Assembly (NCBI RefSeq): GCF_902686445.1
Contig: NC_062214.1
Span: 59,307,177 to 59,371,176, forward strand
Length of the DNA stretch: 64,000 nucleotides
From: Sciurus carolinensis
Lineage: Eukaryota > Chordata > Mammalia > Rodentia > Sciuridae
Direction: 5' to 3'
Shown: positions 32,894-43,560 of the stretch, piece by piece
How positions within the stretch are numbered: the first letter of the stretch is position 1
How the letters are laid out: each line of letters begins with the position of its first letter
Notes under the pieces: generated by a model
The model's database searches: none
The model's input: only the letters and a program-made list of their open reading frames with translations
Told to the model about the DNA's origin: nothing
Made by a program: the position numbers and the translations under genes

Positions 32894-33157
32894 TTTTCTT
32901 CTTCTTCTTCTCCCTCCTTCTCCTTGTCCTCCTCCTCGTCCTCTCCTCCTCTCCTCCTCCTTCTCCTTTTTTCTTGGTAGTAGAGATTGAACTCAACCAC
33001 CGAGCCAATCCCCAGCCTTATTGTTTGTACTTTATTTAGAGACAGGGTCTCACTGAGTTGCTTACACCTCACTTTTGCTGAGGCTGGCTTTAAACACTTG
33101 ATCCTCCCACCTCAGCCTCCCAACCCACTGGGATTACAGTTGTGCCTCTCCATCCTG
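32894..33157 (-). repeat. B1-dID dimeric SINE with long pyrimidine tail, antisense
   Basis: A CTT/CTCC-rich tail (32894-32967) is followed by the ID half (GTAGTAGAGATTGAACTCAA) and the B1 half (AGAGACAGGGTCTCACTGAG, CCACCTCAGCCTCCCAACC). The tail is a former A tract turned GAA/GGA-rich on the minus strand and yields a spurious Arg/Glu/Lys-rich frame. Confidence 0.88.
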
Positions 33158-33689
33158 AGTGTCATTCCTCTTCTTGGCTCTCCTTTTTGAATCTCCCTTG
33201 AAGTTTCAGTATGTTTTTAATTTGAATGCAAGCTTTCTCAGGCCAGTGGTAACATAGTTCTAGATAATCATACATCTTAGAAATGTGTATTTCAAAATAC
33301 AAGAAAAATTCAAGAGTTCCTTTTCTTCCCTTGTCTTTTAGACTTCAGTTCTTAAAAATACCTACGTCTCTCTCTCTCCCATGAACTTTCCCTTCTCTCT
33401 TTAGACATTTGTTGCACAGAGACATACAATCCTGCTTGAACTAAAATCTTTCAGGTTCTAAGATTCCAGGTATTATGAAGTTTCTTCCATGAATTTGCAG
33501 ATACCTCACTGCAGGTTCCACCATGACTCCTACCTGAGAAGAACAACACACAACAACCCCTTCACTCAGAAGTGATAGATAGCCTCATGATGCTGTCAAA
33601 CTGTTTATTCCATTTGGTCATTGTTTATCTAATTGGTTAATTGGGCAAGTCATTATTTAATGATCCAGCTGAAAAAGAACTTTTTACAA

Positions 33690-33810
33690 AAAGCTTTAGG
33701 GATTGATCTGATCATTACATGTTGCACACGTGTTGAAATGTCACACTGAATTCCATAAATGGGTACAGTTACGATGTGTCAATAAATTTAAAAAAAACTT
33801 TAGAGCAGTA
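33690..33810 (+). mobile_element. Old L1 3'-end fragment
   Basis: ATTGATCTGATCATTACATG, GTTGAAATGTCACACTGAAT, CCATAAATGGGTACAGTTAC and GATGTGTCAATAAATTT match the well-known 3' end of older L1s. Confidence 0.75.
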
Positions 33811-34089
33811 AGAAATAGTGTTTTATGTATATATAAAAAGGAAAAAAAGAAAAGACTACTTAGCTTAAGAAAGTCCCTAAAAAAAAAGAAAGTCCCTATA
33901 CCAACAACCTCAGACGCTCTCCTCTGAGATCAGTTCTAATCAACATACTGTTTGGTGAGAATCTGCATGGAACTTTGTCTTTTTCATTCCAATAGGCTCA
34001 GCTGTATGATAGTTTTCTAACTTTTAAGCTGTTCATTTTATTGTGTATTTAGAGGTGCATGGGCCCTGGGTCATGCCACCTGGTTCATA

Positions 34090-34268
34090 CCTGGGCACCA
34101 CCATTGATTTTGTTCCACGTTCTTAGGCAAGTCTTTAATTTCTCAGAACCTTAGTTTCCTCATCTGTAAAATGATGATAGTGTTTTCCACCTTAAAATGT
34201 GAGAAGCTTGTAAGGTGTTTTGCACAGTGCCTGGCACATAGTAACCTCTTAGTAAATATTACCTTTTA
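34090..34268 (+). repeat. MIR SINE
   Basis: TTAGTTTCCTCATCTGTAAA, GCACAGTGCCTGGCACATAG and TAACCTCTTAGTAAATATTA are in MIR order, well conserved at the 3' half. Confidence 0.85.
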
Positions 34269-34817
34269 ATCCTTTGCCTGAGCATCATGAATTTGATGTC
34301 AGATATTGTAAGAGTTAATGAATCAGTACCAATTATTTCTTGAAGAAAAATTTGAAATGTCCCTCCTTCCCATAGAATGTCCCCAGAGTGGCCTCTGCTG
34401 CCTTCTGATTCATCCCCTGGTATCTTTCTGTTCCCTAATTCCTTTCTTTTCAGCCTGGTTTTTTCCACTGCTTGTCAGCTACTTCTTCCTTTCTGATCTT
34501 GGAAAATGCCTACTCATGACTTATCTGTTACATCAAAGCCATATGTTTCATTTTATCATTGGCTTCAATTTGACTCTCTGACCTTCACCACTTCATTCAG
34601 ATTCAGGCAGTGAGATGGAATTCCCTTCATCTCCTAAAACGGAGCTTTGCAAACCCCAAGTCAAAATGTCACGTGAGTCGCCTTAAGATTTATTTATCCT
34701 GATTTGCATAAGGCACACAAGAGAATATAAATATATACTCAGCCTGTTGATGTTATATAATAAAATTGGTATATAAATCTACTTCAAGCAGGATAATTAT
34801 TTATGAAAGTTTCTTTT

Positions 34818-35241
34818 GCCAGATACAATAGTGCATGCCTATAACCTCAGCAACAGGAGAGGCTGAGGCAGGAGAATCACAGTTCAAGGCCAACCTGGAC
34901 GACTTAGTGATTCCCTATCACAAAATAAAAGATAATAGGGGGTGGGAAGGGGGCAAGAATGGAGGAAGGAGGGACTCTATAGAGGGATAGGAGGGGTGGG
35001 AGGGGTGGGGGGGGAGAAAAAAATAACAGAATGAATCAAAAACTATTACCCTAGGTAAATGTATGGTTACACAAATGGTATGCCTCTACTTCATGTACAG
35101 AGAAACAAGATGTATCCCATTTGTTTACAATAAAAATAAATTAAAAAAATAAAAAAAATTAAAAATAAAAAGGGCTGGGGATGTAGTTCAGTGGTAAAGC
35201 ATCCCTGGGTTCAATCCCCAGTACCAAACAAACAAACAAAT
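34818..35241 (+). repeat. B1-dID dimeric SINE split by an L1 3' end
   Basis: The B1 half is at 34818-34930 (GCATGCCTATAACCTCAGC, GGCTGAGGCAGGAGAATCAC). The ID half is at 35171-35225 (GGGCTGGGGATGTAGTTCAG, GGTTCAATCCCCAGTACC) with a CAAA tail to 35241. Between them, in the A-rich linker, sits an L1 3' end. Confidence 0.85.
34932..35161 (+). mobile_element. L1 3'-end insertion in the B1-dID linker
   Basis: GGGGGTGGGAAGGGGGC, GGAGGGACTCTATAGAGGG, repeated GGGGTGGGAGG, CTATTACCCTAGGTAAATG and CCCATTTGTTTACAATAAA form a roughly 230-bp 5'-truncated L1 3' UTR. AAAATAAAAG-like text lies at both joints (34922 and 35162), compatible with a target-site duplication in an A-rich linker. Confidence 0.8.
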
Positions 35242-35393
35242 GCATTTCTTTCATTTTTAAAGAGGCATGACATTGGAAATTACTTTCTCCTGTCACTGGA
35301 AGTTTCTTCTGAAACAGATGTTTTGTCCATCTAGCTGAATATCAATTAAAGGTCATTACAGAAAAAAATGAATCCTTCAAAATCAAATGTATT

Positions 35394-35468
35394 GGGGCTG
35401 GGGTGTGGCTCAGTGGTGGAGTACTTGCCTAGTGTGTGTGGCCCTGAGTTTCATCCTCAGCACCACAT

Positions 35469-35505
<37 letters not shown>

Positions 35506-35543
35506 AATAAAGGTATTGTGTCCATCTACAATTAAAAAAACTA
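35394..35543 (+). repeat. ID SINE with (AAAT)n tail and exact target-site duplication
   Basis: The head GGGCTGGGGTGTGGCTCAG, B-box-like GTTTCATCCTC, CAGCACCACATT and an (AAAT)n run at about 35470-35505. AAAATCAAATGTATT flanks it exactly at 35379-35393 and 35544-35558. Confidence 0.94.
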
Positions 35544-35969
35544 AAAATCAAATGTATTTTGGTTTCTAAATCACAGATGTGCAGCACATTTCTGTTTTGT
35601 TTTGATTTTTGTATTTTTGTTTTCTTGTAGGAGTCACCTACTTGGATGTTAGGGTGTAGTTCTGTTGATGGACATGGATGACATTTCCTCCCTTCCATTT
35701 AAATAACCACAGGACTCTGAGTAACATGTAGGGTCTGTCACTGCCCCCAGCACACTGGTAAGACGGGCCCTTGGTGACCCAGAGTTCCAGGCTTTATTAG
35801 AAAATGTTATTCCCCTCAACAAAGCTTAAGGGGAGGAATGGGCTGGAGATGTTTCTGGCCTCTCACACCCAGAGGTCAGTGTCCTCAGGAATTTTCTCAG
35901 GAAAACAGAACTGAACATTTCAAAGGTCAAGTTGCTGAACCAGAAAAGTGATATTGCGGTGACTGGATG

Positions 35970-36165
35970 ATGATAATGGATAGCGTTTATTCAGCCATCA
36001 CCTTGTACCTGGCACCTCTTTAAACTCTCACAGCATCCTGCAAGGTCCATCTCATTATCTTCTTTTTCCAGAGCAAGGAACTTAAGGATGGGGGTTTGGG
36101 GAAGCGGGGAGGGAGGGACTCACAAAGGTCACATTGCTGTGACCTGACTCCATATTCTAAGCTCA
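35970..36165 (-). repeat. MIR SINE, antisense
   Basis: GATAGCGTTTATTCAGCC, CTTGTACCTGGCACCTCTTT, CATCTCATTATCTTC and CACAAAGGTCACATTGCTGT match MIR in reverse. Confidence 0.75.
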
Positions 36166-36659
36166 ACATCACAACCCAGTCTATGAGGCTAAGGCTGGTT
36201 TTTCTCGTCGGTGTGTCCTCTAGGGTGGGTCCTCCTAAGATGTGTGCTGGGCTGTGTGAGTGCTCTTTGGACACCTGTTCCTTTTCTGTCTTCATCACTT
36301 GAGACAAGAAGATTCTTTACAGATTATAACATTGGGACTTTTCTTCTCTGAACAAGGGTTTGAGTTTTGGCATGAAATCAGTTAATTTTTCCTAACAAAA
36401 TATGCCTGATGCATCTGGATATCTATTGGTGAGATATGAAATGGAAAAAAGACTAAAGTTGATTAATTTTATACACAAAGCTGATAGCTTGAAGGCCTCT
36501 GGAGACTTATTTGGCAGCTTACTCTCATAAACATGTTTTATTTTATGAAACCAATGATATAATTTAAATTTATTTCCTTATGCTTTACTGTTAGACAAAC
36601 CACCAAGTAAAAATTATATGTAGAACATATTCTAGTGTATTAGATTATGATAAATAGAA

Positions 36660-36835
36660 AAAGCATTACACATGGAGTTGACAAAGTTATTTTCAAAGCT
36701 TAGCTCTGTAATTTGTACTGTGTGTCCTTCAGCAGTTACTTGGCCTCTCTAGACTGTTTTCTATTTTTTAAGAGAAGTCTATCATATTGACCAGCAGGGT
36801 TATTGAACAAGTTGTATAAATAGGAGACAATCCTA
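36660..36835 (+). repeat. MIR SINE
   Basis: CTTAGCTCTGTAATTTGTAC, GCAGTTACTTGGCCTCTCTA and CAGGGTTATTGAACAAGTTG are in MIR order. Confidence 0.6.
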
Positions 36836-38485
36836 CTTGCTTACTGAACCTTGAAAAAATAAGGGAATTCTCAAGTCTTTCTTAGTTGATTCTTTGGGAA
36901 GCATGATATGTCAACCGAATACACAAGAGATTTATTTTCAGGTCTTGCTTATGCTTTAAAAGTACCCATTTTTTTTGCACAATGAAGATATGATTGTTTG
37001 AACCTGCTCTATTCTTATAATCAGTGCAGGCCAAGTTTTGAGTCACGTACAAGGCATACTTTTAAGAAAAAAATGACAGACATTAACATTTTATAAACAT
37101 TCATTCCTGGATGCATGAACACTGCATTTTAAAAGAATCTATTGAAATTATATTTTGTGGCATATTGTTGAAGGTGAATAATTTATCTGGTGTAACTGTT
37201 TGAGGAAATATTTCTCTATATTTGCAAGTGGATTCTTCTGTCTCATTACTCAATAGATTTATTGTGTGAGTAAAATGAATTCTATAATGCTCTGAAATGT
37301 TTCCCAGTAAGAGATGAATTTCAGCATCTCACATTTAATCAATAATTTTCTACTTGACAGAAGAACAGGAGACCATTCCAACCAGCTTGCTCACCAGCAT
37401 CTGAATACAGTAGATAAAGGTCACTCTCCAACGTTCTGAAAGCTGCTCCTTGCTATGAGATCAGTGACCCTGCCTGGGTTTGTTTTTTGGAAGGCACTTC
37501 ATTCGAAGGCACAAGCCAGCATTTTAAAATACTTCAGCACAGTCAAGCATTTTGTGGCTTGCAGGAAAACATCTGTCAAGTACCGCTTTGATCCCTAGAA
37601 AAATAGTGCTAACCCTGAAATAATTTGATTTTGTGTTTTTTGTTGTAGCAACGTATACACATTTTCTCCTTGCTGCCAACACAAGGAGATTTGTTAATTT
37701 TTATTGTGTAAATTACAATTAATTTAATAATTTTCTATTCTAATTTACACAGCACTTAGGATTTGTGGTTTTTCAAATTCTAGCATTCTTTTAATCTTGG
37801 TTGTTTAGGGCTTTTGCAGAATTGAACCACATAATTGTTTTAAGCCAGCTTTGATTTATTTTATTTGGATTTAATTTAAAACTATAATACCATAATAAGC
37901 AAAATAACAATTATAGTGAAGGTACCTTGTACTTTATAGAATATCCAAGTATGCATTACTATGAATTTGGAACTGGAAGCTGTATTAGCTTTCATTTAAT
38001 TTTTATTTCATTTTATCATCTTTCTTCTAGAAGGATGATTACAGTGAGGCCAAGTGACCTACTCAGAGTGTTACCACACTACCTGTTGTCTTTGGGGCCA
38101 ATAAGGAACTGGGAGGGACATAGCAGTACAGTGTGTGTTCACCTCTCAAGTTCAGAGAATCTGGAAGTCCCTAGATTGTTCTTTACCTTCAACATGAATG
38201 ACTTGACCAGTGAAAGTTACTTAGAGACTTCTTTGGAAAGAAAATTACTTAGAAAGCACCTGTTTTTATGACTTGTCACATTTTACAGCTGTCTTGCTTA
38301 TCCTTCTCATTACCCAGCTTCTAGTACTCAGCCCTCGTTTTCCTGCATCCTCTTCACTGCCTTGGTTTTTTCCCCTCTAAGTTGCCTTTCTACACCATCT
38401 CTTTTACTTCTTTTGGACCATGATTCATTCAGAGCACACTGTCCTAAGTGGGTCCTTGGAGAAGTGCCTTGTACTTTGAGTTATT
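36836..38485. other. AT-rich repeat-free block
   Basis: About 1.6 kb with no transposon remnant that I recognise and many TAATTA-type motifs. An 11-bp perfect inverted repeat, TGTGTAAATTA (37705-37715) and TAATTTACACA (37741-37751), encloses AT-rich sequence. A candidate conserved non-coding element, by inference only. The 114-codon plus frame at 37927-38271 has no domain. Confidence 0.35.
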
Positions 38486-38488
38486 CTA

Positions 38489-38597
38489 GGGTCTCACTGA
38501 GTTGCTTACGGCCTTGCAAAGTTGCTGAGGCTGTCGCAATCCTCCTGCCTCAGCCTCCTGAGCTGCTGGGATTACAGGTGTGTGCCATCATGCCTGG
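38489..38597 (-). repeat. B1 half of a SINE, antisense
   Basis: GGTCTCACTGAGTTGCTTAC, CCTGCCTCAGCCTCCTGAGC and GGGATTACAGGTGTGTGCC. The ID half is missing. Confidence 0.85.
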
Positions 38598-38640
38598 TTT
38601 ACAGTGCTGTTTTTAAAGATCTATCCAGTTTCTGTGTGCA

Positions 38641-38681
38641 CGCGTGTGTGCACACACACACACACGCACACACACACACAG
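38641..38681. repeat. (CA)n/(CG) microsatellite
   Basis: Alternating purine-pyrimidine text CGCGTGTGTGCACACACACA followed by more CA units with an interrupting CG. Confidence 0.9.
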
Positions 38682-39360
38682 AGTTGGCTATCCTTATCTG
38701 TGGATTCCATAGCCTTGGATTCAGTCAACAGTTGATTTAACCAACTGTGGATTGAAAATATTTGAAAAAAAAAATTCCTTGAAGTTCCAAAAAGCAAAAC
38801 TTGGATTTGTTGTGCACCTAGAACTAGGCTGAATCTGCTCAAGTGAAGTGGTGTGTAGGGGCGCCCTGTCGTGGCCTCCGTCTCCTGCTCTACCCAGTGT
38901 TTGAGCTTCGTTCACCTTTGTGTTTAGGCTGACCATGGTTGTGTCTGTCTTGAACATGTACATTTTTTTCCTTTTCATTGTTCCCTAAATCTACAGTGTA
39001 ACAGCTATTTAAACAGCATTTACATGTGATCATATTGTAAGTAATCTAGAGATGATTTAAAGTACGTGGGAAGGGCTGGAGTTGTAGCTCAGGGGTAGAG
39101 CACTTTCCTCACACTGTGGGGCACTGGGTTTGATCCTCAGCACCACCTAAAATAAATGGGGTAAAGGTATTATGTCCATTTACAACTAAAAAAAGTGTTT
39201 AAAAATAAAGTATATGGGCAGAAGTGTCTAGGTTCTATGCAAGTATTGCACCATTTTATAGAAGAGATTTTACATAGATGTTTTTATTAAGAGCATCTAT
39301 GGATTTTGGTACATGAGGGGGTCCTGGAACCTGTTCCTCACAGATACCAGGACATAACTC
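38682..39360 (-). mobile_element. TcMar-Tigger (MER28/Tigger2-like) DNA transposon, antisense
   Basis: AGTTGGCTATCCTTATCTGT at the left end and ACCTGTTCCTCACAGATACC at the right end match the inverted repeats. GAACATGTACATTTTTTTCC and TAGAGATGATTTAAAGTACG are the antisense internal landmarks also seen at 21021-21335. An ID SINE splits it at 39073-39206. Confidence 0.78.
39073..39206 (+). repeat. ID SINE nested in Tigger
   Basis: GGGCTGGAGTTGTAGCTCAG, GGTTTGATCCTCAGCACCAC and an A-rich tail. AAAGTACGTGGGAA (39059-39072) and AAAGTATATGGGCA (39207-39220) form an 11/14 target-site duplication. Confidence 0.92.
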
Positions 39361-39464
39361 CATGTGTATGTGTTTGTATGTGTGTGCACACATGCATGTT
39401 TATATGTATTTTAATACTTCTGACTTTATAAAGAAGTCAATTTTTGGAATAGGAAAGAGTAGAA

Positions 39465-39640
39465 TGAATGGGACATAACTGTCCTATGTTCATATATGAA
39501 TACATGACCTGTGAAACTCCACATCATGTATGACCACAAGAATGGGATCCTAATTAGAATAAGTTATATTCCATGTATGTATGATATGTCAAAATACACC
39601 ATACTGTCATGTATATCTAAAAAGAACAAATAAAAAAGTA
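39465..39640 (+). mobile_element. L1 3'-end fragment (sciurid type)
   Basis: CACATCATGTATGACCACAA, GAATGGGATCCTAATTAG, GTATGATATGTCAAAATACA and CTGTCATGTATATC with an A-rich end. The antisense counterpart is at 6515-6672. Confidence 0.65.
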
Positions 39641-40161
39641 AATTTTTTTCTGAAAATCAATAACTTACTGACACAAGCTAATTTAAGACAATTCCTCCTT
39701 TATTATGTTGTCATCCCATACATGAATATGTTAATCTTTCTATATATTCAAGTTTTTTAAAAGGGTTCTTTCCCCATATTTTATTGGTGCTTTATAATTA
39801 TACATAATAGTGGGATTTGTTGTAACATATTCATACATGCACATGATATAACACTATAATTTGTACAATATCATTCCCCAGCATTTTCTTTTTCCCTCCC
39901 CCTTGCTACCCCTTTGTTCCCTTCTTTGTATTCTACTGATCTCCCTTCCATTTTCATGAGACCTCCCCCTCCTTCTTTTCCTTTTTTCTCTCTACCTTCT
40001 GCTTATGAGATAAAACACATGGTCCTTGACTTTCTGAGTTTGGCTTATTTCACTTAACATTATACTTTCAAGTTTCATTCATTTTCCTGCAAATGATATA
40101 ATTTCATTTTTCTTATGACTGAATAAAACTCCTTTGTGTATATAGTCCACATTTTCTTTCT

Positions 40162-40479
40162 TCATTCATCTGTTGATGGACACCTAGGCTGGTTCTGTAG
40201 TTTGGCTATTGTGAGTTGTGTTGCTATAAACATGGGTATGCCTGTATCACTACAGTAAGATGACTTTAATTCTTCAAGGTAAATACCAAGAAGTGTTATA
40301 GCTGAGTCATATGGTGGTTCCAGGCCAAGTCTTTTGAGGATCCTCCATACTGATTTCCAGTTAGTATAACCATTTACAATCCCACCAACAATGTAAAAGT
40401 GTTCTTTTTTCCTCACATCCTCTCCAACATTTATTATCAGTTGTACTCTTGATGGTTGCCATTCTACATGAAATCTCAT
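40162..40479 (-). pseudogene. L1 ORF2 C-terminal fragment
   Basis: The minus-strand frame keeps the WRILKRLGLEPPYDSAITLLG, AQLTI-like and QNQPRCPS blocks of ORF2 in 105 codons (the first block is given as landmarks only). The zinc-knuckle region is degraded and upstream frames are broken, so it is non-functional. Confidence 0.85.
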
Positions 40480-40725
40480 GTAGTTTTTATTTGCATTTTC
40501 CTGATTGCTAAAGTTGTTGAATACTTTTTTATGTGTTTCTTGGCCATTTTGTATTTCTTCTTTTGAGAAGTTCTGTTTGGTTCATTTGCCCATTTATTAA
40601 CTGGGTTTTTTTTGTGTGTGTGTTAAGTTTTATGAGTTCTTGATATATTCTGTATACTAATCCTCTGTCAGAAGAGTAGCTAGCAAAGATTTTCTCCCAT
40701 TCTGTAGGTTCTGTCTTCATATTCT

Positions 40726-40914
40726 TTTTTTTTTTTTTTTTTTTTGTAGCAGGGATTGAACCTAGAGGCATTTAACCACGAAGCCACAGACCCAACTGCT
40801 TTTTAATTTGCTTAGGGCCTTGCTAAATTGCTGAGGCTGTTTTTTGAAGTTGCCATCCTCCTGCCTCAGCCTCCCAAGCCACTGGGATTGCAGGTGTGAG
40901 CCACTGAGCCAGAC
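40726..40914 (-). repeat. B1-dID dimeric SINE in L1, antisense
   Basis: A T run (40725-40745), GTAGCAGGGATTGAACCTAG, GGGCCTTGCTAAATTGCTGA, CTGCCTCAGCCTCCCAAGCC and GGGATTGCAGGTGTGAGCCA. CATATTCTT occurs at 40717-40725 and 40915-40923. Confidence 0.9.
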
Positions 40915-41325
40915 CATATTCTTAATTGTTTTCTTTGCTGTGCAGAAACTTTTTAATATGATGCCATTCATTTATTAATTCTCAGTATTATTTCATGAGC
41001 TTTAGGGGTCCTACTGAAAATGTCATTGCCTGTGCCTATATGTTGGAGTGTTGACCCTATGTTTTCTTCTAGAAGTTGCATAGTTTTTCATCTAATTCCT
41101 AGGTCTTTGATCCATTTTGAGTTTACTTTTGCGAGGGTGAGAGGGATTTAGTCTCATTCTTCTACATAAGGATAACCAGTTTTCCCAGCACCATTTATTA
41201 AATAGGCTATCTGTTCTCTTACATATATTTTTGGAACCTGTCTAGTATCAGATGACTATATCTATGTGGGTTTGTCTCTGTGTCTTCTATTTTGTTCCAT
41301 TTGTCTATGTGTCTATTAAAAGAAT

Positions 41326-43560
41326 TCTTTGATGAAGTTTTAGATTTTCTCTCTAAAGGTCTCATATACTCTTAATTTCTTGATATCTTTTAGATTTTAT
41401 TTCCCTTGTGTGTTTTATTGGATTTCATGTTATATATTTTTTCTCTTGCTGATTTATGTTGATCTTCTTTCCACCTGCCTTAGGTTATGACATCTTACTA
41501 TTCCATCTTAGGTTGTATTACAGCTCTATGAATGATATATATGATTGATCACATCATTCACCCATATTGATAATTATGCCTTTTGACTTTGTGTCTTTTC
41601 TATTTTCCCCTTATTTATTTTTTCTTGCTTCATTGCCTCAGCGAGTGCCTTCAGTACTATGTCTTACGGTTATTGTAAAAGCATGCAATCTGTTTTTTAT
41701 GACCTTCAAGTGAACACATGTAAAATTTCCTCATAAAGTGTGATAGTTGCTGTAGGATTTTGGCAATTATGGTGTATCTGTAGTCATAAGTACTTACCTG
41801 TACTTCTCTCTTTTTCGTTCGGTTCTAAGTATCTTCAGATTTCCATTTTTATTTCTTCTTTCTCCCAGAAATAGAACATACAGTAGTTTTCATATATACA
41901 ATGTTGATTTCTAATGTTATTAGTTTATGATTAGAAACATAATCTCTGAGCAACTTCTGTTGTGAACTTTTGTAAATGTTCTTTGTTTCAACAGATCTAT
42001 CTATACAGACAAACTTTTTAGTTATATGACAAATTTTTTTTGCCTCTTTTAGCTTTTTCTGGGAAGGAAGCCTTAAAATCTTCAGTTACCATGATTGATT
42101 TATCTACTTCTCTCTGTAGTTTTATCAATGTTTCTTCATATGTTTCAATATATTATCTAGAACACTACAGTTATGATCATTACAATTTTTAATCTAATGT
42201 ATATTTATATACATATAAAATACTTTAATATTATATATGTAAAATACTCCTTTGACCTTATGATAATTTCATCCAAATCCTGTTTAGTCTAGTATTAAGA
42301 TGGGTTTCTTTCTTTTGGTTCATGCTTTTTCTTTCCTTTTATTTATTTATTTATTTTTTGCTTTTTTTTTTTTCTTTCCTTTATTTTTAAATGACACAGA
42401 TTCTCTTCTAGACCAAACTTTGGTCAGGCTCCTTCTAAGCTCTTTTCTTGACTGTGTCTTGACCTTGGCCTGCTGAGCCCAGTTCTAGCAAAGAATGCTG
42501 CTACGTCAGTTTAAGGAGAATCTTCCCAGCTCAATGAATCCTCAAGTTATTCACCCCCAACCCTTGACATCTGAGTCCTTGGTCCCCGTCAGCAAAAATT
42601 ATGTTAAGCTAGTTTTACAAAATTCTTTCCACCTTTGATAGCTAACCAAGTTCTTCGTGATGATTTGACATCCACTGACCCCTCACTCTGTTCTTTGTCT
42701 ATAAATCCCTAAATGTCTTTGCTGCAGTTGAAACTGAGCTCAGCTATGTATCAAAATATCCCTCCTCTGCTGCAATAGCTCAAATAAAATCTATCTTGAC
42801 ATTTTAAATAAATGTCAGTGCAAAATTTTCCTTCTCCACGTGTACTTCCATTTTAAATGAGTCTCTTATAGGTAACAGGTTGCTGGATAAGTTTTTTTTC
42901 AAAATACGATCTGACAACACTATGTTTTTGTCAGTTTAACTCTTTACATTAATTTTGCTTATTAAATCACTTATTGCTCTTATCTCATTTAAAAAAAATT
43001 TGCACACCAATCTTTTTTCTATTTTATTTATAATGGATATGTTGAATTTTGTTTTGTAGGTTTAAAGTTATAGTTTTATTTTTCTAGAGGTTTTCTTTAT
43101 AGTATTAAAACTATACTTATCTCTCCAAATCTTCCACCAAACAAAGCAAATACTATATCATGTTCTCACCCCATGCTTTTCCAGTCCATTCCTGGCCACT
43201 ACCATGTCAGTGCTGATCTTTAGTTCTGGCTTTTATACATTTGTTTTTATAGTCATTGGTTATTTTGAAAATAAATTTTATAACATATGTACTCGTTTTC
43301 CCTTCCATATCTAGTAGTGCCCTTCTGGAATTTATTTTCTTTTTTTGCAGGCCTATTTCTCCTAAAAAGTATTTTCCAGGTAGGTCTTTATGTATCTGTA
43401 AACCCTCTGAGGCCTTGAATGACTAGAACTATTTTGATTTTACTCTTGCATTTCATTCAAAGTTTGATTGGTATAAACTTCTAGCCTTTCAGAATGTTCC
43501 TGTCGGGCTTTCTGTTTCTTTCTCTTATTCTTTAGAAGTAGGAGTTCTTGAATCCAGTAT
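41326..43560 (-). mobile_element. Ancient L1M, antisense, interrupted by an ERV LTR
   Basis: Long T-rich sequence with GTCTAGTATTAAGATGGGTT and GAGTCTCTTATAGGTAACAG, landmarks of the antisense ORF2 and upstream region of old L1s. No open frame survives. It joins the antisense L1 to its left and may be part of the same or an older element. An LTR interrupts it at 42392-42850. Confidence 0.55.
42392..42850 (+). mobile_element. ERV LTR (class I-like), solo, nested in L1M
   Basis: It begins TGACACAGATTC and ends GTACTTCCA. A TATA box TATAAATC lies at 42700-42707, AATAAA at 42783-42788, and the end TCAGTGCAAAATTTTCC resembles class I LTRs. TTTTAAA is present just outside both proposed ends (42385-42391 and 42851-42857), and the L1 text TTTTAAATGAGTC continues across. 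Seven bases is longer than the usual 4-6, so the exact edges may be off by a few bases. No internal viral sequence. Confidence 0.65.

Larger units (their letters stand above)
39765..41325 (-). mobile_element. 5'-truncated L1, antisense, interrupted by a B1-dID
   Basis: The 3' UTR is at about 39765-40010, then a degraded ORF2 C-terminal region to about 41325. A B1-dID sits at 40726-40914 and sequence resumes exactly after it. Older than the L1s at the left edge and at 49-55 kb. Confidence 0.85.

Noticed and set aside
32881..33072. Arg/Glu-rich 63-codon minus-strand frame
   Set aside because: It is the GAA/GGA-rich tail and ID half of an antisense B1-dID.
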